A DNA stretch of 64,000 bases. It comes from Dactylellina haptotyla. Taxonomy: Eukaryota > Ascomycota > Orbiliomycetes > Orbiliales > Orbiliaceae. Numbering within the stretch: position 1 is the first letter of the stretch; each line of letters begins with the position of its first letter. The position numbers and the translations under genes were made by a program. Positions 47,210-64,000 of this stretch are shown piece by piece. The notes beneath the pieces were generated by a model. That model was not told the DNA's origin. It did not search any database and saw only the letters and a list, made by a program, of their open reading frames with translations. The stretch is taken from the NCBI GenBank assembly GCA_031310005.1, contig CM062380.1, positions 1,488,001 through 1,552,000 on the forward strand, read 5' to 3'.

Positions 47210-49971
47210 ATGACAAGAAGCCGGAGCGTATCGCCTACAGGGCCTGGAAATGGCCAAGGCCCCTCCAGAACACCGTACGAGGCTCGAGATCGCAGCGTCT
47301 CTCCTACCACACATCAACATGCACAGATGCAGCGGACTTCTTATGAAGCCCGCCAGTCTTCTCAACATCGAAGCCCCTCAAGAACCACCGCCGGGAGGAA
47401 CAGGAGTAATTCCAGAGGAACACCGGTTACCACTTCTCCCAGCCGTGGGCGACCCGTGGGGCCTCAGGCGCCGCCCTCGATATTCTCCCACTCTGGACCG
47501 TACTACCTTCGCAGATCGAATAGTGACAATCAACTCTCTCACAACTTCAAGAAGAAGGACAACTCTGGTAATCCTGATTTACTCATGGGACCGGCGGGGT
47601 GGAGTAGCACTTTGGCGACCTTCACTGCTGCAGCGAAATTCAAGCCTGCTGTGCTCCCACCGTCTTTTGGAGAGCCTGCACTACCGGATACAGAGGCAGA
47701 AATCGAAGCGTCGATACATGATTACTATAAGGATTGCGGGTTAGATTTCGATATACTAGATAAACAAGAGGTATACGAAGTTGCGGAAGAGAAATTGACG
47801 GGCAGGGAAATTAAGAATATGGTGGTGGATTTCGGTAGAGAGAGCTCGTGGGTTGCGCAAGACGTACCGACCGAGAAGGCGGAGGCATTGCTGAATAGCT
47901 GGGATGAGACGAAGAGGCCAAAAGAGCTTGGGACTCGGTGGATGTGAGTATACCAGCTTTATGTAAAAAATAATGGATGATTTGCTAACGCTATTTGGTA
48001 GTGCGATATTTGATATGCATGAGCAAGGCGATTTCTTAAATGTAAGTATACTGAATTTTGGGGTTGGTTGAAAGTAACTCATAGGGCTAATCGAGCGGCG
48101 ATATATAGAAAATTCTTCTAAAATACGGGCTTTCGACAAGACTACGAGCTACTATGCTTTCCCCTCCTGGCCGAGGAAATCTTGAAATTGCCCAGAAAGT
48201 ATGGCACTGGTCAACGGTGGAGTACAGCCCGCAGTGTACGTATCAAATCTTCACCCCATGAATCGTAAAGTTGAAGCATACTAATGTGAAAATTGTAGTC
48301 CTTGCCGTCGGATTCAACATGCTCCACAATACCGTATCCCGTAAGATCCTAAAAAAGGCAAGGGAGGACTTCCATGATGCCGCTGTTCTCGAAGAGGCAG
48401 CCCGTATTGGCAATCAAGTTGCCCGCGAAGACGGTATGGGCTGGCTCAAAAATCTCTTCCAGAAGAAAGAAAGCCCGGCGAACTCGACAATTCTTCCATA
48501 CGCTCACTCCCAAGCTTCTGGCAGCGGCGGTAGCCAAGCCGAAAAAGCCTCTGGCGCATCAACCAATCCCCAAGGTTTATTCAGTGTAATCTACAAGCGT
48601 ATGACCACCCTGGGTAAACAACCAGCCGAAGACGACGACGATTTCGAAACCGTACGAGAGGCGCTACGTCGTCAATTCTCTTCACGGCCCAAAAATAAGA
48701 AGGGCAAAGGCGCTGCTCGAAGGAATGGTAATCTTCGCGGTGATACCGACTCCCTAGATGATGAGATGAGTCTGAATCAAGACTACGATGACGATGAATA
48801 CGACGATGTATTCGAATGTAACGAGGCAGAGGAGAACTATAATGACCTTCATTACAACCCTCACATGTTGAGACTCTGGATCTGGCTCATCATGACGCAC
48901 GACGGAACTGTGATTTCTATTCACGAGCCTATTCCGCAGATGAAGAAGGATATCACGAACCCAAGGGATATAAAAGATACTGTATCGCATATTCGTCGGA
49001 ATATCCGTGTTGTATTCCGCTGTCTCTCGAAAGCTGGACTTGCCAAGAAGAAGAGCGGATCGAACGATGTCGAGGTGGCAATGGAGCAAGGTGCATTAGT
49101 TGTAAGAAGGGCGTTCGGCCAGGCGAGGGATCTGTTATTTTACTATCTTTTCGATGATTGGTATGCCAGCTGGAGCTTGGCAGTCGACAGAGCGCATCCA
49201 TATAGTAAGGAGCTAAATGAGATTGTAAGTTACGTACCGCGATCCCCGGCGTGTGAATACACTCTAACATAGATAAACCTACACAGAGAGGAGAGGATCC
49301 AATGTTGGACCACATTGACAAGCTGCACGATATCGCTCGCCGCCTCGCAAGTTTGAAGCGGGTCTATAGCAGCTACGAACTCATTCTCGACCGACTTCTC
49401 GAGAACAAAGCCTACTTCAGGGACCCGGACAATAAATGCTTCAGTATCCTCTCTATGAACCGGTTCGAGAGATTGAAACATCGGATATCTCAGCTTGCTG
49501 TCAGTGAGATCGAAGATTGCGAGAAGGAAGCTAACGGATTAATCTCCTTGGTAAGAAGTTCCAATCTAATGCAGAATTACATTTTAGAATACTTCGCTGA
49601 CAGTAAGTATTCCGTAGACATACAATCGTCTTAACTGGCGCGAAACAAAGGCGGTTGAAAGACTCTCTCTGCTTTCGGTAGCTCTGGCAAAAGTCACAAT
49701 AGTTTTCTTGCCGCTATCTATCATCATGGCGTACTTTGGAATGAATGACGTAGATGGCATATCCGGAGAGTACGACTACCGTAGCTTCTGGGGAGCAGCT
49801 GGTGTTGCTCTTGGTTTGACATTTGTCTTTTTGTATTTCGTCGGCGGGCTTGGAAGTACGTTTGAGGATATCGGAAGGTGGGATATCCTACGGAGGGTGA
49901 CAAAGAGTAAGAGGAAGGTGAAGAGAAGGCTTGGTTATTGGAGGAATAGTGCGAAGGGTCGTTCGAATTGA
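47210..49971 (+). CDS. CorA-family divalent metal transporter (Mg2+ type), 7 exons including a 15-nt microexon
   Basis: Predicted exons are 47210-47943, 48002-48041, 48109-48235, 48299-49224, 49287-49550, 49588-49602 and 49651-49971, joining to about 808 aa. The N-terminal ~130 residues are Ser/Arg-rich. The middle is a cytosolic funnel-like region with an acidic insertion (DDDEYDDVFE). The C-terminus has the CorA hallmark: a first membrane helix ending in YFGMN (the selectivity GMN motif), a short loop, and a second helix (GVALGLTFVFLYFVGG) followed by a basic tail. CorA proteins form pentameric Mg2+ channels or transporters, and fungal long forms sit in the plasma or vacuolar membrane. Joining exon 5 to exon 7 in frame requires the microexon, giving SLNTSLTAVERLSLL, which resembles the conserved helix before the first membrane segment. 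Confidence 0.88.
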
Positions 49972-50366
49972 TTTTGCCTGGTTTGATTTTTCTCGTTGCT
50001 TGCCTTACGTTTGTCCCGGTTTAAATTTTGTATGATTTTATAATGAGTTTGCATTCTATTAGAATAGCTAGGTGCATGGTACTCGGAGTATAAAGGTACA
50101 GGAAATCAGCATAGAGCAACGGTATATATATTAGTTGACTGAAGCATTAGTAAAGAACATAGATCCTTATTACCTCATCCTAGCACGTATGTCTATTCTG
50201 TTAAATATCTTGAAACAAAACTAGAAAAGGTGAGGGTATTTGAAAAATGAAGTTGATCTCACAGACTGATTCTGGCCTCATTATCCGCCAGCCATGCTCC
50301 TTCATATTTACAGGTTCGCCTGAGCATCTTACTGTTGGCCTTCTACGCGCCGTAGGGTAGCTTGTA
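49972..50366. other. Convergent 3' spacer between CorA-like and kinase genes
   Basis: AT-rich, no gene. Confidence 0.7.
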
Positions 50367-57483
<7,117 letters not shown>

Positions 57484-58328
57484 ATGCATTTCTCGAAGTC
57501 CGCAGCTCTCTTGGCCGTTGCCGCCGGTGCTTCCGTAGTCTCTGCTGCCGATGCCCCGGAAACCCAGGGAAACGCTGCCACTACAGTGTACGAGGCACGA
57601 TTCTCCAATGCAGATGTTGGAAATGCCTATCTGAACTTCACTGGAACTCCTGATGGTAAGTGCTTTCAAAATCTATAGCTATCATACGACAAAGCGTGTC
57701 TTTCATATAGAGTGCTAATGACATCTGATAACTACAGGAGTTGGTGTCCTCGTCACTGCCTGCTTCGGTAGCATCGTTGCTGCTCAGGCCGGGCCGTACC
57801 CTTACCATATCCACCGTAAGTCAATACCTGCCCCATTAGTCCAAATACACCTACTAATTGGAGTCAATAGAAATGGTTGTTCCCGCTGATAACAACTGCA
57901 CTGCTACTGGTGGCCATCTCGACCCCTACATGCGCACTGATGAACCTCCATGTGACGCCAACGCTCCTCAGACCTGCGAGGTCGGTGACCTGTCTGGCAA
58001 GCATGGCAAAATCCCACTCGATGTCAATACTGCCATGTATTGCACTTCCTACGTCGACAAGTTCCTCTCTTTGAAGTCGGACGACCAGGCCTTCATTGGC
58101 AACTCTCGCAGCATTGTCGTTCACAATGCCGAGAAAGTTCGTCTTGCTTGTGGTAACATTGTTGCTGCTGCTGCTGGCGGTATGGATGCATCTTCGGCGA
58201 ACACTACCACCACCCCAGGAGCTACCTCAACGGGTGGCCCAGTCGTTTCAACAGGTGCCGCTGGTCGCATCGGCGCCAACGCTCTCGCCCTGGGAGGCAT
58301 CCTTGGTGTTGCTGCTATGCTCTTCTAA
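57484..58328 (+). CDS. Extracellular Cu-only superoxide dismutase, probably GPI-anchored, 3 exons
   Basis: Predicted exons are 57484-57655, 57738-57815 and 57871-58328, joining to 235 aa. The signal peptide is residues 1-21. The SOD fold carries Cu ligands at His81 and His83 (YHIH), His99 (GGHLDPY) and His168 (SIVVHNAE), and the active-site Arg174 (VRLACGN). The GDLSGKHG block at 122-129 matches Candida Sod5-type Cu-only SODs, which lack zinc and the electrostatic loop. Disulphide-capable cysteines are present (Cys93, Cys177 and others). The C-terminus is Ser/Thr/Gly-rich and ends in a hydrophobic tail (ALALGGILGVAAMLF), as for GPI attachment. It detoxifies superoxide at the cell wall. The start ATG is preceded by ACC, a good context. 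Confidence 0.94.
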
Positions 58329-59120
58329 GCTTGAAAACAGAAACTCCTCCATTTCTATAGCTATGATATGAATTTCATAGATTTCTACTAATGCCAGGAT
58401 CGCATGTCAAGTCACTGGTTATTTGGTTTTTCTTTTCTGTTCCTTCTTTTCTTTCTTTGACCTTCGGTTCTCGCATCGGGACACTTTCGGTTTGGGTTTT
58501 ACTTTTCTTTCTTTCTTTCTCTCTTTCTTTTCTTTCGTTCTACGCTAGCTCTGTGAATAAGCATGGGAATCTTTGGTATCGGCACGGCGTTCTTGTTTGC
58601 TTTTGAGAATTAAAAACGGTCCTGTATTATACTTGTTTTGCTTACCATCCCAACTGGAATGGGTCGCGATGAAAAATGGAATTAATAGACAATTCTTCGC
58701 TTGAATATGTTCGATCGATCCGTCCAACTCGTCCGTGAGATCGTTGCCGTTGCTTCCAGCAAAATTATGTCATAACAGTTAAGATGTTCCCATTCCTCGT
58801 GTAATTTCCTGGTTGAACTCCAATTCGTGTGTGTTGGTTGGTGGGCGGAGCCGCATTGTTATTCCCGATTTGGGTGCTTTGTCTCGAAAAATACTTCCAT
58901 GCGGCATCTTGAAACAATCCTTGCGACGAAAGGACTCCAACATCCCACCTCCCGACCAACCGACACTCATTTGAACCAGTTACACCTCGGAAATAGCGTC
59001 GCCAGCGTGCCTGAACCACGGATCCGGAGTCCCACTTTGTCCAGAAGACCGTAATCCTTGGCAATCTCCCTCCTGCGCCGTGAGCCGGGTATACGGCATA
59101 TTCGCTTCTATTCACCATCG
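58329..59120. other. Intergenic between SOD and MRM1, with a pyrimidine tract
   Basis: A CTTT-type tract runs at about 58500-58540 in the SOD 3' region. No gene is seen. The frames at 58765-59184 on both strands have no recognisable content. Confidence 0.6.
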
Positions 59121-61333
59121 ATGCACCGAGCCATCGCCCACGCTCGAACATCAACGAGCTGCCATGTACCGTTGCAAGTGACATCCAGATGTGTCCACCG
59201 GCGGCAGTTCAGCTGGACGGTGGGATTGAGTGGCGGTGGTCCCAAACATTCTTGGATGCATCGCGGAAATAGTACGTAAAGCTATTCTCAAATGATGATT
59301 TCAAATTCTAATAGCACTTTGAAGTTGAGCTAAAGGAGATATGAGATAAATTAAAGGAGCCATGCTAATATATATCTTGATCGAATTGTTGAATTTCAGA
59401 TGCATCTCGGAAACAGGCGGCGGCGGAACAGACAGATAGGTCATTTATGTTGCGGCCGCCAAAAATTAGAGCGCATACTCTGAAAGCTCGGGATCCGCGA
59501 AATAGACACATGGATCGGAACTATCAATTGCCCCAACACAGTTATTCTCATCTAGATGGAGAGTTGGAAGGATGGCAAGGGGAGTCCAATGAGTTTGATA
59601 ATGCCGAATCATCAAGAGGCTGGGGTTTCACGAGAGATGGCCGGGGGAGAGAGCAGGATACAACTGGGTCATCACAATATGATGAAAGGTCTTACTCTGA
59701 ACAATTTCCGTTTGGAGAGCCAGTCACATATTTGAGAAAGATACCAAAGGATTTGCCAACTAATTCAGACACGTCCGAGTTTCTGTACGGCTACAACATG
59801 TGCCGCCTAGCTTTAAAGATGCAAAGAAGGCAGATCTACAAGTTGCACGTATACCAAGGGATAATGAGAGTGGCCCAGAGCAGGCAAAATGAATCAGTAT
59901 TAACGAAGATGGCGGAACGGCTTGGTATCCCCGTGGAAGGCACTCAGAACGTTTCACTGCTTGATGCTATGAGCAAAGGAAGGCCGCACAACGTAAGTCC
60001 CTATGATACAGAAAAATTATCTCGTCTCGATATAATATTTGTATCTATAGGATTCTAACGACTGGGCGCCATGGGATGTAGGGATTCGCACTAGAAGCAG
60101 AACCACTGGAAGTACCCGAGATAACAAATTTGAGTGCTGTTATGAACGGCAAATTCAACGCACCTATCAGAGACTCAACCGGATATGTGCATATGGAATC
60201 ACAACAAGAAGGCCGAAAGCCATTTGTGCTAGTCCTCGATGAATTGGTACGCTTAATACATCCACTACTAACTGGTGACTTGATACGTATCCGAACTGTT
60301 GCTGACATTACCTGATTGGCAGCTCGACGGTGGTAATTTTGGGGCCATTTTACGGTCAGCCTATTTTCTAGGCGTTGACGCAGTGGTGATATGCTCTAAA
60401 AACTCCACGCCTGCAACCGCCATGACATCCCGAGCATCGGCTGGTGCTTTGGAATGTATCAACTTCTATCACACCAGAGATCTGAAGACATTCATCGAAA
60501 AATCACAGCAAGCCCATTGGAAATTTTTCGGCGCCATGGCGGCTCCCTCAGAGACGACTCTTAGATTATCGAAAATGAAAAAAGCCACAAAGTGGTACGA
60601 TATGGAAGGACTCGGCGATCCGTTACATTATTCGCCTGTGGCTTTAGTCATGGGTAACGAAGCTGAGGGCTTACGCGATGGTATTAGAAAGCTTATGGAT
60701 GGCTATGTTACTATCAGGAAAGGGGAGGCGGTGGATGAAGTGGTCGATTCGCTCAACGTGGGTGTTGCAGCGTCGATTTTGACAAATGCCTTCTTGAACC
60801 CTGCGGTGAAGCAGGCGAAGCCTGAGCCGGCGATAGATGGAAAGACTATCAGAAGAGCTACTAAACGGGAGGAACAAAGGAAGGCTAAGGAGGTGGCCGA
60901 GAATCTCATGTTTACGATGGATGATGGGAAGTATGAAGCTCCAAGGTACGAAGGGGTTAATAAAATAGAAGGTGGGGCTTCTATAATTGATCAAGAGGAA
61001 GAGGATGAAGACTTGGTGGAGGAAGAGGATAAATATTTAGTAGAGAAGAAGAACGAGGACTGGAAGGACATTCTTCAAGGAACGGATTCGGTCTTTGTTG
61101 ATGCGCAGGTGGAGGAGCAGGAGTCTGTTGACAAAGATCTCAATGAAGATGAAAATTCAGACTCAAACCCGGACTTAGAATCAAACTCTGGCCTAGATTC
61201 GGACCAGGACTCGGACTCGGACTCGGACTCGGATTCGGATTCAGGCGAGGAAACATCTGAACCCGCAGTCGAGGAACCAGCGAAGGGAGAGAAGGAGGAT
61301 AAACCGATCAACAACACTAAGGCGGGTTCATAA
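59121..61333 (+). CDS. MRM1: Mitochondrial SpoU-family rRNA 2'-O-ribose methyltransferase (Mrm1), 4 exons
   Basis: Predicted exons are 59121-59271, 59400-59992, 60082-60246 and 60323-61333, joining to about 639 aa. The N-terminus is Arg/His/Ser-rich and basic, suiting mitochondrial import (RCVHRRQFSW). The SpoU catalytic domain has motif 1 GGNFGAILRSA (about 306-316), motif 2 VALVMGNEAEGL (about 410-421) and motif 3 SLNVGVAASIL (about 444-454), forming the trefoil-knot SAM site. Mrm1 methylates a conserved ribose in the peptidyl-transferase region of the large mitochondrial rRNA. A ~180-residue acidic extension follows the domain, ending in Asp-Ser repeats (DSDSDSDSDS). This is odd for a mitochondrial enzyme. 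The ATG at 59121 is the first in frame. Confidence 0.92.
61203..61242 (+). repeat. GACTCG repeat encoding the Asp-Ser tract of MRM1
   Basis: About six tandem gactcg/gattcg hexamers lie in frame in the last MRM1 exon. The tract may vary in length between strains. Confidence 0.85.
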
Positions 61334-61379
61334 GATATTCAAGAAACGAATAATATATTTTGACTAATCTAAGTTTGCA

Positions 61380-61782
61380 GAAATCAGGGGGCAAGCGATT
61401 TCCAAAAGAAGACATTAAAGGATGGGAGGAAATGAGTGAGGCCGACAAGGCCTTAGCACTATATGCATTCCAAAATGGCCCTCCAAGGCGCATCCGGGGG
61501 AAGAATCACAAAGAGGAATTAATTCTTAGTCTAACAAAGAAACAGAAAAAACAGGTGAAGAAAGCGAAGAAGAAGGACCAGATTGCACTCCGGAAGAAGG
61601 TTAGAGAGGACAAAACCAATATGACAGCTGCTCTAAATCAACGCAGAGATCCAAAAATCTTAAAGGAGATCGAATCAAAGAAGAAAAGCCAGGCGGCTTC
61701 GGAGAAGAACCGCGGGGACAAGGGGAAGAAGAATAAGGAGAAAGAATCTCGAATAGAGGGATGGGGTTCTGTCACGGAGTAA
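61380..61782 (+). CDS. Small Lys-rich ORF or terminal exon downstream of MRM1
   Basis: An open frame runs to TAA at 61782. Its upstream edge looks like a 3' splice site: a GACTAATC branch-like site and TTTGCAG just before 61380. The frame encodes about 134 residues, beginning SGGKRFPKEDIKGWEEMSEA, then PPRRIRGKNHKEELILSL and a long Lys-rich coiled region, ending RIEGWGSVTE. The first internal ATG is at 61432 (116 aa). It starts only 46 nt after the MRM1 stop and in a different phase. It could be an independent small gene (nucleolar-type basic protein) or an alternative terminal exon of MRM1. No compatible donor was found. The function is unknown. Confidence 0.45.
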
Positions 61783-64000
61783 AGATGTGGGGTACTTGCC
61801 CGTGGCTGCGCAGATTTGCCCAGTTATCTTCTTTTGTAAATATTAAAAGATTTATATAGGTTTAATTGACTCATATATCACATACTTCACGGGATATACA
61901 TGTAATACGAACCAATGCAAAGAGGAAGAAAAGGAACCTATCAATACTGTCGCTTTGATTGCGTTTCAAATCGCGACAGATTGGTGTATGTAACCACTCT
62001 TTGCACGCGATCAACTCTTTGTATCTTGGAATACGAGTTATACGTGATATTCATTTCGATTCCTGTGTGAGAGAAAGAATTCTAAGAATCTGTCTCGACT
62101 GGTCCCCTAGCGTGATCCATTTTAGGCCCACAACTTGTGGTCAAAGCTTCTTTCGAGAATTGTGGGAGAACATCAAAGGAGAGGATCATAAAATTACTGA
62201 ATACGAGACATCCATACATTGTCTTTAGGTTTCCAAGAGGTTTAGAAACAATCTAACTATCCCTTGATGCGGATCCCCCGCTTTGTTGGCTCCGAGATTT
62301 ACAATCTGCCGAAGGACTAGGGCGACTTGCTTCGAATCCCAAAAAGAAGAAAAAAAAATAAAACAAAAGATATCACCTTTCTTGGCGGATGGTGTAAAAA
62401 TCTTCCGTATTATTCGACTCCAGGAAAAATACGGTAGACCCACCGGAATGGCGCACTGCGTTACTTTCCTGGACCTTGCGCGCTCTGACATGGGGCGCAA
62501 CGTGAAGCTGTGGCAATAGGTTGGGGGATCTTTTTATACGAGAGGAGCTGCCGGTACGTTGTTCCATTTAGCCGGAAAGCGAGTGCAACGACCGAATGGT
62601 TCAAATCTCGGGTTAATTGAGCAATTGAGGATGATATTGGCATTTCCCATTTAGATCGCCAGAGGGATTACCTTGGATGGCGAAAGGCAGCTATTTCAGG
62701 TAGATTAAAATGTTCTGGAGGATTTTATCTGAGAATCGCAGCATTTTGCCAGCATCGAAGTCGTCTGAAATTTAAATTCTGTCGCATGACATTTCGAGCA
62801 TGGGAAAGTCTGGAGGCGGGTGGGCAGGGATAATCTGGGACGTTTGGTTGACAAGCGAACAAGACCTTCTCTCCTTCCTCTCGAGTTCATTTTCCGTCAG
62901 CACAGCCCATCTTGGTTGGTGAATTAAACCCTTTGGAAAATTTTTGGCGATTTCGGCGGCCGACATATCGATATTCTGATATCGTTACGAGTGCGAGCCC
63001 TGTAGATAAAAGGCTTGTCACGAAATTTTTTTTTTTTTTTTAAAAAAAGTTTTGCTACGATGCGCAAGAGAATAAAAATGGAACTTGACTAGGCTCGACG
63101 GTGCAACCAGCTTGTGAGCAAGCGAGAATCTTGCATGTTCCTCCATGTCCCTCCTGTAGCACAAGGGTAAAGAGCATGGTAGACGACTTGAAACCGATGC
63201 AAAAGAATTCTGGAGTGAGGCTGAGCTAAGTCTCAAAGCTGCCAAAAAGTGATACTCCCGTCCTTGCAGCGGGATGGCTAGAAAATCCGGAGGTCTGAAG
63301 TGATGCAGCGACAAACACAGATGCACGTATTATGTCTTCATACCAAAGTTTGCTTCAGCACAAGGCGATATCGGTGAAGATTTATACATGGCATCCGCGA
63401 TGTTCCATTTTAGGTGCGTTCTGGCTAAATAGACCAGAGCTGAGGAACACTTCGAGAAGCATTTCGTCAAATGACCAGATTTTTGAAGTCCCACTGATCG
63501 ACCGCCTCCATGGACATAGTGGGACGGAAGTTGGCACTACGATAGCCAAGCTCCACATTTTTTTCCACTTAGCTTGCTAAAACTTTTTATATTTTATTTT
63601 TTTATTCTACTGCAAGCTCGCTGCAGCTTACTATGAGCGAAAAGATCCCTGTTCTTAAAAAGCTTGGTGGAGTGGTGGGGAGCACGGCCCTCCTCCCACG
63701 AAGCAACCTTTTCGCAATGTGCAAGTCTGGTCCCGCAGTTGGAGCATGGGACCGTAGGCGGCCAACGCCTCTCCCATGCATGGACCTGCATGCACTCCTT
63801 CTTTTCGCTCGAGGGTGCTATTCCGAAGTACATTTACCCATATGATGGCGTTCTAGCTATCCAAATGGGTATTATCGCTGAAAACCCATGAAAGAATTAG
63901 GAGGAGGGATTTAAAACATGAACGGTGCCCTGTATCCGTGGTGTGAATCCAATTAATCCGAATTCTCTTATTCATCTAGTCAGTTTCTTGATCCTCTTGT
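61783..64000. other. Intergenic to the window end, no gene recognised
   Basis: All frames are short and without domains. Homopolymer runs occur near 62345 and 63029-63045. The right edge is cut by the window. Confidence 0.55.

Noticed and set aside
62580-62620. B-box-like sequence ggttcaaatct
   Set aside because: The flanks do not form a T stem and no A box or cloverleaf lies upstream, so it is not a tRNA.
63633-63845. 70-codon ATG frame near the right edge
   Set aside because: It has no domain, overlaps an equally long frame in another phase, and shows no splice-linked extension.

Overview
The window is nuclear DNA of a filamentous ascomycete (Pezizomycotina). Genes are split by many short GT-AG introns, mostly 50-130 nt, often with CTAAC/CTGAC-like branch sites. 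The proteins include fungus-typical families: a CFEM protein, a DUF3405 protein, an A-T-R adenylate-forming reductase, a Cu-only extracellular SOD and Mediator subunit 1. I cannot place it to class or genus. All exon borders were derived by hand from splice consensus plus frame continuity.

Layout. 1-2.8 kb: no gene seen. 2.8-5.6 kb (+): fungal AAA ATPase. 8.1-10.2 kb (+): CFEM membrane protein with a 5'-UTR intron. 10.8-13.3 kb (-): mitochondrial disaggregase HSP78 with a perfect heat-shock element upstream. 13.5-19.1 kb (-): a class I terpene synthase beside an A-T-R reductase, a possible two-gene secondary-metabolism locus wedged between housekeeping genes. 20.3-22.4 kb (+): MED1. 23.5-24.4 kb (-): ORM1/ORMDL. 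26.2-26.6 kb (-): a small Cys-rich secreted-type reading frame interrupted by one TAG. 27.1-28.0 kb (-): membrane-anchored glutaredoxin. 29.9-31.0 kb (-): ARF1. 33.6-35.2 kb (-): ethanolamine/choline kinase. 36.6-37.4 kb (-): atypical SDR. 38.2-40.6 kb (+): DUF3405 protein. 42.4-45.1 kb (+): endopolyphosphatase PPN1 with an intron-containing tRNA-Lys(CTT) nested in its second intron. 45.6-46.5 kb (+): unknown protein. 47.2-50.0 kb (+): CorA-type metal transporter with a predicted 15-nt microexon. 50.4-51.9 kb (-): SRPK-like kinase. 51.9-57.5 kb: long gene-poor stretch. 57.5-58.3 kb (+): Cu-only GPI-type SOD. 59.1-61.3 kb (+): MRM1 rRNA methyltransferase, followed by a small basic ORF or exon. 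The rest shows no gene.

Functional themes: lipid homeostasis (ORM1, ethanolamine kinase), secretory pathway (ARF1, glutaredoxin, ORM1), mitochondrial maintenance (HSP78, MRM1), metal/redox and cell surface (CFEM, SOD, CorA) and polyphosphate turnover (PPN1). Apart from the terpene synthase/reductase pair, neighbours do not form pathways, as is normal for a fungal chromosome. I found no convincing wholly new system. The best leads are the tRNA gene inside a protein-gene intron, the TAG-interrupted Cys-rich frame, the terpene synthase/reductase pair and the microexon.
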